From positions 1 to 29,259 of the forward strand of contig JAOZHK010000251.1 of assembly GCA_026014905.1 (NCBI GenBank): 29,259 nucleotides of DNA. Reading direction: 5' to 3'. The notes under the pieces are model-generated. The model was given only the letters and a program-made list of their open reading frames with translations. It was not told the origin of the DNA and did no database searches. This document shows positions 1 through 6,647 of the stretch, piece after piece (position 1 is the first letter of the stretch; each line of letters opens with the position of its first letter). The position numbers and the translations under genes were made by a program. Origin of the DNA: Candidatus Bathyarchaeota archaeon. GTDB lineage: Archaea; Thermoproteota; Bathyarchaeia; RBG-16-48-13; GCA-020355125.

Positions 1-425
1 TGTGGTAGCGTCTTTCGCGAAAAAAAAACAGGGTTGGCGTTTAAGTTAACGGAACTGGCGGCATCATTCGTCCCTATTAAAATTGTGATAAAATCTGGGG
101 CGCAACAGATGATATCGGTTACTCGCTGTAATACATGAAATGTGTGATCTCCATTTACACCTGCGTTAATAACGTCGACGTGTAACGGCTCACGTTTAAA
201 ACGTTCAGACAGTAGATCAACGTAATTCACGCTTAATGTACCGTGTGTAAGGCTATCTCCAATTACAACAAGGGTCTGTTTTTGTGAAATGTGACAGGAG
301 GTTGTTTGTTGTATGTATTGTTTAGGGTTATTTCGTGGAAGTCGAACAATGAAGTATAAAGTTAGTAAACCGTAGCTAATGAGTAGCACAATTACTCCGG
401 TGAGAAATACTGTTAAGACGTTCAT
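1..425 (-). CDS. SGNH/GDSL-type hydrolase, membrane-anchored, cut by the window edge
   Basis: The reverse strand is open from an ATG at 425 to the left edge (141 codons seen, C-terminus missing). Residues about 4-27 form a hydrophobic helix, so the enzyme is probably tethered to the membrane by an N-terminal anchor. The catalytic part then shows the GDSL block VVIGDSLTHG with the nucleophile serine near residue 58, the block II-like NAGVNG near 87-92, and the block III motif IGTND near 117-121 that carries the oxyanion-hole Asn. SGNH enzymes hydrolyse esters or acyl groups on lipids and sugars; the substrate cannot be told from this part. The catalytic Asp-His pair would lie beyond the edge. 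It is downstream of, and on the same strand as, the zinc-ribbon gene at 528-677, from which a terminator-like hairpin separates it. Confidence 0.8.
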   Translation of the reverse strand, partial: MNVLTVFLTGVIVLLISYGLLTLYFIVRLPRNNPKQYIQQTTSCHISQKQTLVVIGDSLTHGTLSVNYVDLLSERFKREPLHVDVINAGVNGDHTFHVLQRVTDIICCAPDFITILIGTNDAASSVNLNANPVFFSRKTLP

Positions 426-481
426 CGGAGGTGATTCTTCCACCAGATCGTTGATTAAAAAATTACTTTATTGGTAATGAT

Positions 482-522
482 AAAAAAAAAACAAGAAAAA
501 AACGTCAATTGTTTTCTTGTTT
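482..522 (-). terminator. Hairpin plus T-run after the small zinc-ribbon gene
   Basis: Inverted repeat 489-499 / 512-522 (AAACAAGAAAA against TTTTCTTGTTT) with a 12-nt loop. On the minus strand it is followed by a run of nine Ts (490 down to 482). It starts 5 nt after the stop of the minus-strand gene at 528-677. Archaeal termination mainly needs a T-rich tract, which is present. Confidence 0.55.
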
Positions 523-527
523 AGTTA

Positions 528-677
528 TTAATATCGTCTATGTTTTTGATAACATTCTCTACAATATACTGGTCGTCCTTGTGTTGGTTTGAATGGAACT
601 TCACACTCTTCACCACAATCTGAACATGTCGTCTTATGCATGGTTCTTGGACCAGAATTACGCCGTTGCCAACTCAT
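528..677 (-). CDS. CxxC-x17-CxxC zinc-ribbon protein, 49 aa
   Basis: A short ORF of 49 codons plus TAA. It has two cysteine pairs (CSDC near 18-21 and CREC near 39-42) with the typical intervening VPFKPTQGRPVYC, which matches the small family described as the CxxC-x17-CxxC domain, common in archaea and some bacteria. The function is unknown; it should bind one zinc. The start is well supported: GAGGTGA lies about 6 nt upstream of the ATG at 677. A terminator-like hairpin follows the stop. It faces away from the Alba gene, with about 200 nt of shared upstream DNA. Confidence 0.8.
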   Translation of the reverse strand: MSWQRRNSGPRTMHKTTCSDCGEECEVPFKPTQGRPVYCRECYQKHRRY

Positions 678-819
678 CTTCTTTCACCTCGATTCAATGA
701 CTATACAAAAAGGATAAACTCAGGAAAAATGACCTTTAAGAATTAACCTTCGTATGTTCCGGCTTATGTATCTCTACATTATTTAAAGGTTTATGAAGCA
801 GGCAAGCGTTATTCTGAAT

Positions 820-873
820 TGCTAGCATACATTTATACCTCACGAAGTGTTTTCGTAATAAGGAAACGGAGAG
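820..873 (+). promoter_or_regulatory. Probable promoter and SD of the Alba gene
   Basis: A TATA-like TTTATA at 832-837 would place transcription start near 860. GGAGAG at 868-873 lies 6 nt before the GTG start at 880, so the leader would be about 20 nt. A second TATA-like TTTAAA at 782-787 is possible. GCTAGC occurs at 821-826, just upstream of the TATA box. Confidence 0.4.
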
Positions 874-879
874 TTCGCT

Positions 880-1170
880 GTGTCAGATAAATCAAATATA
901 ATCTACATCGGTAGAAAACCAATTATGGCTTACGTTTTAGCAGTAATGACGCACTTGAATTCATCGAGTGCACAAGACGTCGTAATTAAAGCCCGAGGAC
1001 GGGCAATCACTACTGCTGTTGATGTGGCTGAAGTTACCCGACGACGGTTTATCAACAATCTTACAGTTGACAAAATTGAAATTGGGACCGAAGAAATCAA
1101 GCAAGAGGACGGAGGTACACGGGCAGTATCTACCATGGAAATTAAACTGATCTTACCTTCACGCACCTAG
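880..1170 (+). CDS. albA: DNA/RNA-binding protein Alba
   Basis: This 96-residue protein is full length for Alba, the small dimeric chromatin and RNA-binding protein of archaea. The N-terminal motif IYIGRKPIMAYVLAV matches the family; Lys13 corresponds to the conserved lysine (Lys16 in Sulfolobus Alba) that contacts nucleic acid and is a target of acetylation. Residues 36-60 (IKARGRAITTAVDVAEVTRRRF) form the second helix and basic surface. It starts with GTG, set by GGAGAG six nt upstream. The stop codon TAG is followed with no gap by the palindromic element at 1171-1184. The gene looks monocistronic, with 217 nt to the next ORF. Confidence 0.95.
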   Translation: MSDKSNIIYIGRKPIMAYVLAVMTHLNSSSAQDVVIKARGRAITTAVDVAEVTRRRFINNLTVDKIEIGTEEIKQEDGGTRAVSTMEIKLILPSRT

Positions 1171-1184
1171 TACGCGCGTGCGTA
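1171..1184. repeat. Alternating CG element directly after Alba
   Basis: TACGCGCGTGCGTA is purely alternating pyrimidine-purine and nearly self-complementary. It begins at the base after the Alba stop codon. Member of the family described in the findings. Confidence 0.7.
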
Positions 1185-1387
1185 CCTTGCGGTTCGCATA
1201 GTATCATTTCATGAAAACGACCATGCAACCGCGTTTTGTATGTTTTATGTCAATAAATCACGTTAGATTATTCATGTAGACAACCGTATACTTCTTGATA
1301 AACAAGTAATACTGAAACGTTCTGTCAATCAGAATTAGATTCACGTTCACTAATATCTTGTCACAAATCAAGAGGGGTTAAACTATA

Positions 1388-1498
1388 ATGAATATATCTC
1401 AAACACTATCTTCGATCGCATTATCGGCAATCACGCTAATGTCGTGTTCTTTTGCTTTACTTGCTCTGTCAATTTTCTTTGGAACTTTTCGTTTGTAA
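1388..1498 (+). CDS. Small single-span membrane peptide, 36 aa
   Basis: ATG at 1388 is preceded by GAGGGG (1372-1377) at 10 nt, a plausible ribosome site. The 36-residue product is almost entirely one hydrophobic helix (about residues 10-33) with a short polar N-terminus and an Arg near the end. It lies 27 nt upstream of the DUF2061 gene, on the same strand, so the two may be co-transcribed. No family is recognised. The support is the SD and the coherent hydrophobic profile; it could be chance. Confidence 0.45.
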   Translation: MNISQTLSSIALSAITLMSCSFALLALSIFFGTFRL

Positions 1499-1525
1499 TG
1501 AAGTAGAATTCTGAGGTGAAGAGTT

Positions 1526-1720
1526 ATGGATAAAGGGCGGAAAAAAAATTTACTAAAAACTCTGAGTTGGCGAATTATTGCAACCTCAACTACTTTAATA
1601 TCAGCATATATGATGACCGGTCAACTAGAAGTCGTGAAGGCAATAGGACTAGCGGACATTTTCTTAAAAACTGCAATTTATTTCTTTCATGAACGAACAT
1701 GGAGTGGAATTCACTTCTAA
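1526..1720 (+). CDS. DUF2061 small membrane protein
   Basis: 64 residues. It matches DUF2061 throughout: a basic N-terminus, then KTLSWRIIATSTTLISAYMM as the first membrane span, a short loop TGQLEVVKAI, a second span with KTAIYFFHE, and the family's closing HERTW signature. The function is unknown; the family consists of two-helix membrane proteins often found near sulfur-assimilation or transport genes in bacteria, a context absent here. GAGGTGAAGAG lies just upstream of the ATG. A second copy of the domain occurs at 15793, fused to CBS domains. Confidence 0.9.
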   Translation: MDKGRKKNLLKTLSWRIIATSTTLISAYMMTGQLEVVKAIGLADIFLKTAIYFFHERTWSGIHF

Positions 1721-1770
1721 CAGCTCTAAATCGAACGTGTACGAACGAAAACAAACTGAATTAATCTCAT

Positions 1771-2922
1771 ATGATGAGAAATATGAGTAATCAAGCAGTT
1801 ATTAATTTAGAGATCGACGCCGTTAAAGCAGCCACCCAAGCGATCGAATATGACAAACAAGGGCTTAAAAGTCCTGCCATAACCCATTATCAAAACGCTG
1901 TGTCAATTCTTAACACGCTCTGTTCCAAATACCCGGACACATCGCGGATTAAAATCTATCATAATTATCTCCAACAATATCAACAAAGACTTTCCGCACT
2001 TGAAACAGAAATCACTCCACGTCAAACGCCTAAAGCTAAAACACAAACTCTTGATCCAAGGACGCGCCTACGGGAAAAGCCTGATGTGCATTGGGATGAC
2101 GTGGTTGGTCTGAAAGATGCTAAACAAGCAATTCAAGATGCAATAATATATCCTGTGAAACGCCCAGATTTTTTTCCTTTAGGATGGCCTCGCGGTATCC
2201 TTCTGTTTGGACCGCCTGGATGTGGAAAAACATTGTTAGCTGCAGCAACCGCTAATGAGTTGGATGCCGCATTTTTTTGTATCGACTCGGCACGGATCAT
2301 GTCAAAATGGTTAGGAGAATCCGAGAAAAACGTTGCGCATCTTTTTAAAGAGGCCCGATCGATTGCCCAAAATGGGCAGCCCACAATCATTTTCATGGAT
2401 GAGTTAGATTCTCTCATTGGTGTTCGCTCCGAAGAGGTGGGGGGAGAAATCAGAATGCGAAACCAATTCATGATGGAAATGGATGGTATCATTGATAAAA
2501 ACAAGCCCCATCCCGTCTATGTGATAGGCGCGACCAACAAGCCCTGGGATCTTGACGAACCGTTCTTGCGACGCTTCCAAAAACGTGTTTACATTCCTCT
2601 CCCGGATGTTACAGCACGCTTCAATATTCTTCAATTATACAGCAAACACCTCGTTCAACTCGATTCAACGGTAAATTTACTTGCTATCGCCCGATTAACA
2701 AGCGGGTATAGTGGAAGCGATTTATTTGATATCATCCAAGCTGTTCACTTGAGCGTGGTCCGCGAATTCTTCAAGGAGGGTTTATCAGAAGACACTTCTA
2801 CGAATCTGCGAGCAATAACTCACAATGATTTTCTACGAGTATTGGATGTCAGAAAACCAAGCATATCCATTGAAAGTATCAACGATTATGAAGTTTGGTA
2901 TGCTAAATATAAGGCGCTGTAA
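1771..2922 (+). CDS. Vps4/CdvC-type AAA ATPase with MIT domain
   Basis: 383 residues. Residues about 9-80 are a three-helix MIT-like domain (AVKAATQAIEYDKQG...AITHYQNAVSIL), the module by which Vps4 and CdvC bind ESCRT-III tails. After a Pro/Lys linker comes the AAA core: Walker A GPPGCGKT (147-154), pore-loop KWLGESE (179-185), Walker B IIFMDELD (206-213), sensor-1 GATN (253-256) and arginine fingers LRRFQKR (266-272). The C-terminus ends in the Vps4-like helix NDYEVWYAKY. In ESCRT systems this enzyme disassembles ESCRT-III polymers during division or membrane scission. No ESCRT-III gene is in the window; the next gene is a PAP2-like membrane protein. Start: ATG 1771 or, equally likely, ATG 1783; neither has a clear SD. 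Confidence 0.92.
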   Translation: MMRNMSNQAVINLEIDAVKAATQAIEYDKQGLKSPAITHYQNAVSILNTLCSKYPDTSRIKIYHNYLQQYQQRLSALETEITPRQTPKAKTQTLDPRTRLREKPDVHWDDVVGLKDAKQAIQDAIIYPVKRPDFFPLGWPRGILLFGPPGCGKTLLAAATANELDAAFFCIDSARIMSKWLGESEKNVAHLFKEARSIAQNGQPTIIFMDELDSLIGVRSEEVGGEIRMRNQFMMEMDGIIDKNKPHPVYVIGATNKPWDLDEPFLRRFQKRVYIPLPDVTARFNILQLYSKHLVQLDSTVNLLAIARLTSGYSGSDLFDIIQAVHLSVVREFFKEGLSEDTSTNLRAITHNDFLRVLDVRKPSISIESINDYEVWYAKYKAL

Positions 2923-2975
2923 TTAAAAGAATGTAGTCAACTCGTATGTGTAACTAATCTTGCAAGAGGGGCATC

Positions 2976-3566
2976 ATTATCAGAATCTCATCAAATAAAA
3001 TAGCTGAATATATTTCACTGTTTTTTAATGCACTTTTCATGGCAGCGTATACCATCGCAATCATCATTACCTTCCAACAACCTTCATCCCCCCTCTTTCT
3101 ATTCGCCATTTCTTCGACTTTTGTAACATTCATCCCCATCTTTGTCATTTTAATAATGTTCAAAAAAACACTTATTCCTGATATCTACGCTTCAGAAAAA
3201 AGTACCCGGAAAAAACCATTTATCGCAATATTATTTTGCTACTCACTTGGTATTCCTGCTCTTATGCTTATCAATGCCCCTTTAAATTTAATCGCATTGT
3301 TAGCATGTTACCTTGTTACTTCCACTATAATGATGGTCATAAGTCATTTTTGGAAAATTAGCATTCATGCTTCAGGAATATCTGGTACAGCAACATTCCT
3401 TACCCATCAATTAGGCTTTGGAATGATGCCCTTCATCCTGTTAATATTACCAATTTCGTGGGCGCGGTTAAAGCTGAAAGCACATGACATTTATCAAGTC
3501 GCCGCCGGGAGTGTATTAGCTATAGTGCTAACGTATGTACAACTCGAAATATATTTAGCAGGCTAG
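2976..3566 (+). CDS. PAP2-superfamily-like integral membrane protein, start uncertain
   Basis: From the first ATG at 3039 the product is 175 residues with about five or six membrane spans. The segment SHFWKISIHASGISG (about 104-118 from that ATG) resembles the PAP2/phosphatidic-acid-phosphatase active-site block SxHxxG, and the late DIYQVAAGSVLA resembles the second histidine block, but with Gln where the family His would be, so catalysis is doubtful. The frame is open back to 2958, and the upstream residues (RISSNKIAEYISLFFNALF) look like the usual PAP2 N-terminus. A good SD, GAGGGG at 2966-2971, lies just before ATT 2976 and ATC 2979, with no ATG, GTG or TTG in reach, so initiation may be at a non-canonical codon; 2976 is a provisional start. 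The stop is TAG inside GCTAGC. Confidence 0.6.
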   Translation: MIRISSNKIAEYISLFFNALFMAAYTIAIIITFQQPSSPLFLFAISSTFVTFIPIFVILIMFKKTLIPDIYASEKSTRKKPFIAILFCYSLGIPALMLINAPLNLIALLACYLVTSTIMMVISHFWKISIHASGISGTATFLTHQLGFGMMPFILLILPISWARLKLKAHDIYQVAAGSVLAIVLTYVQLEIYLAG

Positions 3567-3582
3567 CGAACTAGACGACGAA

Positions 3583-3597
3583 TATGCGCGCACGTAC
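3583..3597. repeat. Alternating CG element downstream of the PAP2-like gene
   Basis: TATGCGCGCACGTAC, alternating pyrimidine-purine, 16 nt after the stop. GCTAGC and CTAG occur just to its left (3562-3574), the same side as in the composite copies. Confidence 0.6.
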
Positions 3598-3618
3598 AAC
3601 ATAGGGTAATGCGCAAAC

Positions 3619-3629
3619 CTTTTTATACG
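3619..3629 (+). promoter_or_regulatory. TATA-like site upstream of the DEAD-box gene
   Basis: CTTTTTATACG is a plausible archaeal TATA box. If it is used, the helicase mRNA would have a leader of about 90 nt, unusually long for an archaeon. No alternative stronger box is seen closer to the ATG. Confidence 0.3.
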
Positions 3630-3740
3630 ATGAACTGATTTTGGAGGCTATCACAACGATTTATTATCATGTTTTGAATTGACGTTATAAGTGACTCTTG
3701 GAAATTCATGCGAAATTACATGTGATAGAAGATAAAATAA

Positions 3741-4898
3741 ATGCAAATACAGTGTTTTGAAGATTTACCGATAAGTGAAAAAGTATTAAATGGCCTCAGA
3801 AGTTTGGGTTTCAGCGATTTATTTCCGATTCAAGCTCAAGCAATATTACCACTATTAGAGGGAAAAGATGTTATTGGACAAGCACACACTGGAACTGGAA
3901 AAACAGCAGCGTTCGGTGTTCCAATTGTGGAACGCTTGAATCCGGATATTCATAAAGTGCAAGCTTTAGTGTTAGAACCAACTCGTGAACTCGCAATTCA
4001 AACCGCAGAGCACATCCAACAAATCTGTAAATATACACCTCTGAAAGTTCTTCCGATCTATGGCGGTACTTCGATTCAACGGCAAATTTCAAGTCTTAAT
4101 CGAGGAGTCCATATCGTTGTTGGAACGCCAGGGCGCATAATCGATCATCTAAACCGTAAGACATTAAATCTAGCCTCATTGATAATGGTAGTATTAGATG
4201 AAGCAGACCGAATGCTCGATATGGGTTTTATCGAAGACATCGAATACATTCTTTCAAAGACGCCAGTAAATAGACAAACAAGCCTCTTTTCAGCTACAAT
4301 CGATAATGCCGTAATGACTATTTGTCATAGATATATGAACAATCCAGAAAAAATCCTTGTGAGTAAAGATGAAATTGCATTAACTCAGATTAAACAATAT
4401 TATATGATCGTTAATTCACAAGACAAATTTACAATCTTACTTTCTTTATTAAAAAATAACTCAATTGAACGCGCGATCATCTTTCGAAAGACGCGTAGAG
4501 GAACAGATTGGTTAGCTCGTAAGTTACAGAGGCGACGATATAATGCGAAGCCTCTTCATGGCGGTTTCACACAACATCAACGAGAATTAGTAGTGAACTC
4601 GTTTAGACAAGGAAACTTACGAATCCTTATCGCAACTGATGTCGCGGCTCGAGGTCTCGATATCCAAGGAGTGACTCACATCATCAACTTTGATGTTCCA
4701 CTAGAACCTCTTGTGTATTTCCATAGAATAGGTCGAACAGCGCGAGTAGAACAAGAAGGCACAGCAATTACCTTAGTCAGCTATGGAGAAATTGCTATCT
4801 TTAATCAAATCAAATCCTTAACAAAGACAGAAATTACTGAACTTGAAATTAACCCATTATCTATCAGGACTCCACAATGCATACTACCGACAAACTAG
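3741..4898 (+). CDS. DEAD-box RNA helicase
   Basis: 385 residues: the two RecA-like domains of a minimal DEAD-box helicase with almost no tail. Visible motifs are the Q motif (F6 and FPIQAQAI near 28-35), motif I AHTGTGKT (48-55), Ia PTRELA, GG and TPGR, motif II DEAD (153-156), motif III SAT (184-186), then ARGLD and HRIGRTAR in the second domain. Such proteins unwind short RNA duplexes and remodel ribonucleoprotein, for example in ribosome assembly or cold response; the exact role cannot be told. The closest general type is the bacterial/archaeal RhlE-DeaD group. The stop is TAG in CTAG. It appears to be transcribed on its own. Confidence 0.92.
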   Translation: MQIQCFEDLPISEKVLNGLRSLGFSDLFPIQAQAILPLLEGKDVIGQAHTGTGKTAAFGVPIVERLNPDIHKVQALVLEPTRELAIQTAEHIQQICKYTPLKVLPIYGGTSIQRQISSLNRGVHIVVGTPGRIIDHLNRKTLNLASLIMVVLDEADRMLDMGFIEDIEYILSKTPVNRQTSLFSATIDNAVMTICHRYMNNPEKILVSKDEIALTQIKQYYMIVNSQDKFTILLSLLKNNSIERAIIFRKTRRGTDWLARKLQRRRYNAKPLHGGFTQHQRELVVNSFRQGNLRILIATDVAARGLDIQGVTHIINFDVPLEPLVYFHRIGRTARVEQEGTAITLVSYGEIAIFNQIKSLTKTEITELEINPLSIRTPQCILPTN

Positions 4899-4965
4899 TT
4901 TTAAAAATACCTTAAAGATATCGCGCCTCCAGAAACATTGTACCTCATGAGGGAGATGACAAAAA

Positions 4966-5064
4966 ATGAAGTGTTTATGGTTAACTGATAAACAATGTCA
5001 AACAACGAGTATAACTTCCAAAATATGTAGTAAATGTCCTCAAATTACTCCTCAGTACACGTAA
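4966..5064 (+). CDS. Possible cysteine-rich mini-protein, 32 aa
   Basis: ATG at 4966 opens a 32-codon frame with four cysteines (C3, C11, C21, C24) spaced as in small metal-binding knuckles. GAGGGAG (4949-4955) lies 10 nt upstream. It follows the helicase by 67 nt. No family is recognised, and the short length leaves a real chance that it is spurious. Confidence 0.3.
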   Translation: MKCLWLTDKQCQTTSITSKICSKCPQITPQYT

Positions 5065-5126
5065 AGAATCACTAATTTGCGCGAGTATAGAACAAAGTTC
5101 TCGACACGTGGATTGATAATACGGTG

Positions 5127-5153
5127 ACTGGCTAGCCAGTTTTGTTTGTTTCT
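5127..5153 (+). terminator. Perfect 14-bp palindrome plus T-rich tract
   Basis: ACTGGCTAGCCAGT (5127-5140) is a perfect palindrome centred on GCTAGC, followed by TTTGTTTGTTT on the plus strand. It lies between the convergent helicase region and the NHL gene and could end plus-strand transcription. It is also related to the GCTAGC part of the repeated elements. Confidence 0.4.
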
Positions 5154-5215
5154 TGAGGTTCATTAACTGGAAAAAAAGGGTATGTAGAAAAAAGATAGGT
5201 CAAACGTAACGAATG

Positions 5216-6064
5216 CTATTCCGTTTTTCTGACGTGTTTTGTTATACCCAAAATGAGATTCGTGACATAGATATCACCCTTCGAATTTACCCAGATTCCA
5301 TGGGAGATTCTACTTCGAAGACTCGCTAATGTTTCCCCTTCCGCGTTTAAAACGGTGACGCGTCCTGCATCAACGAATTCAGGCGCTCCCGTTCCAAGAC
5401 CTGATTCAGCAATGTAAATGGTGTTATCGCGATCAATGTATATTTCGTTAGGATACATTAGACCAATCATCTGATCGAGAAACTTTCCTTCTGCATCAAA
5501 GATTTCGATGCGCCCATTCATTCTATCAGCTACGTATACTCGTTCTTTGAGATCCACCCAAATGCTGTGAGGAAGCGTGAATTGGCCTGGACCACATCCT
5601 TTAGAACCCCATGAAAGTAAGTGGCTACCATCTGAAGTGAATTTGTGAACGCGGTTTTGACCATAGCCATCAGAAACGAAGATATCTCCTGAAGGAGATT
5701 CAACAGCTCGAGTGGGTTTATTGAATGGGTCACCGGGTTTTCCGGGTTGATTTTTTGTTCCAAGGGTCATTAAGACTACGCCTTCAAGCGACAGTTTAGT
5801 TACTGTGTGGTCGGCGATATCAGTGCAGTATAGGTCATCATTCGGGCTAATCCAGATGCCATGAGGAACAGTGAATAAATCTTCTCCAAAAGATCTGACA
5901 TAGTTGCCCGCGCTATCAAAGACTAGAATAGCAGGGACATGAGTTCTTCGAACGATGTAGGTATTATCTTGAGAGTCACATGCGACTCCAGAGTAAACCA
6001 TGGATTTCCATGATAGTTGTGTGTCGTAGACGAATGTTTTACTCAATAAGTCCACCACTGACAT
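5216..6064 (-). CDS. NHL-repeat beta-propeller protein
   Basis: 282 residues built of repeated units of the NHL type, each with a pattern like PHGIWIS..DDLYCTD, PTRAVESPSGDIFVSDGYGQNRVHKF and PHSIWVDLKERVYVADRMNGRIEIF, giving about six blades. The sequence is closest in style to the peptidyl-alpha-hydroxyglycine alpha-amidating-lyase-like / SMP-30-like propellers. No signal peptide is visible, so it is probably cytoplasmic. NHL proteins can be lyases, lactonases or binding scaffolds; the function is not determined here. The start ATG at 6064 faces the VOC gene across a 116-nt divergent region that holds a CG element. Confidence 0.8.
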   Translation of the reverse strand: MSVVDLLSKTFVYDTQLSWKSMVYSGVACDSQDNTYIVRRTHVPAILVFDSAGNYVRSFGEDLFTVPHGIWISPNDDLYCTDIADHTVTKLSLEGVVLMTLGTKNQPGKPGDPFNKPTRAVESPSGDIFVSDGYGQNRVHKFTSDGSHLLSWGSKGCGPGQFTLPHSIWVDLKERVYVADRMNGRIEIFDAEGKFLDQMIGLMYPNEIYIDRDNTIYIAESGLGTGAPEFVDAGRVTVLNAEGETLASLRSRISHGIWVNSKGDIYVTNLILGITKHVRKTE

Positions 6065-6103
6065 GTTCTATTTTTCATACATATAATGTTTTAGTTGATG
6101 TGC

Positions 6104-6122
6104 TATGCGCACGCGCGCGTAT
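6104..6122. repeat. Alternating CG element in a divergent promoter region
   Basis: TATGCGCACGCGCGCGTAT, 19 nt of strict pyrimidine-purine alternation. It lies between the starts of the NHL gene (6064, minus) and the VOC gene (6181, plus), so this copy is upstream of genes and not downstream. Confidence 0.65.
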
Positions 6123-6180
6123 TATCTATCAGAAATGATTTTAATGTTGAGAAGTAATAGTAAGTGGGGGTAGTTTGTAT

Positions 6181-6531
6181 ATGCCTCGTGTAGTACATTT
6201 TGAAATCTATGGAGAACAACCTTTTCAATTAATAGAGTTTTATTCCCAGGTTTTTAACTGGACATTTGAAAAGTGGGGAGAAATGGATTATTGGATCATC
6301 AAAACGGGGGATGGCCCTGGAATTGATGGTGGTCTTGGTACTCGTAGGGGACCTAGCAATAATACTATTGATGTACCTGATGTTGATGCTTTTCTACTGA
6401 AAATTCAACAGGCTGGAGGAACGGTAGTACTGCCAAAAACAACTATGCCTGGCGTGGGTTATCTCGCGTATTTTAAAGATCCGCAGGGTAATATCTTTGG
6501 AATTATGAAAGACGATCCTACCGCACAGTAA
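6181..6531 (+). CDS. VOC-family (glyoxalase/bleomycin-resistance) protein
   Basis: 116 residues from ATG 6181; a GGGGGT stretch about 8 nt upstream supports this start over the TTG at 6175. The fold pattern is clear: VVHFEIYGEQPFQLIEFYSQVFNWTFEKWG at the N-terminus and YLAYFKDPQGNIFGIM at the end, two halves of one VOC module. His4 of the first strand and the C-terminal region of the ...KDPQGNIFGIM strand (Phe/Gly in place of the usual metal Glu) suggest a degenerate or altered metal site. VOC proteins include dioxygenases, isomerases and antibiotic-binding proteins; the substrate is unknown. Confidence 0.85.
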   Translation: MPRVVHFEIYGEQPFQLIEFYSQVFNWTFEKWGEMDYWIIKTGDGPGIDGGLGTRRGPSNNTIDVPDVDAFLLKIQQAGGTVVLPKTTMPGVGYLAYFKDPQGNIFGIMKDDPTAQ

Positions 6532-6647
6532 ATGAATAGAAATAACCTTTTACTTTCTCCGTTCGTAGAGAATAGCAGTTATCCAAGAAACCTGAAGTTG
6601 GCTCGGTTCACACTGTCGTGATAAGATAGCTCTAAAGAAGGGATTAG

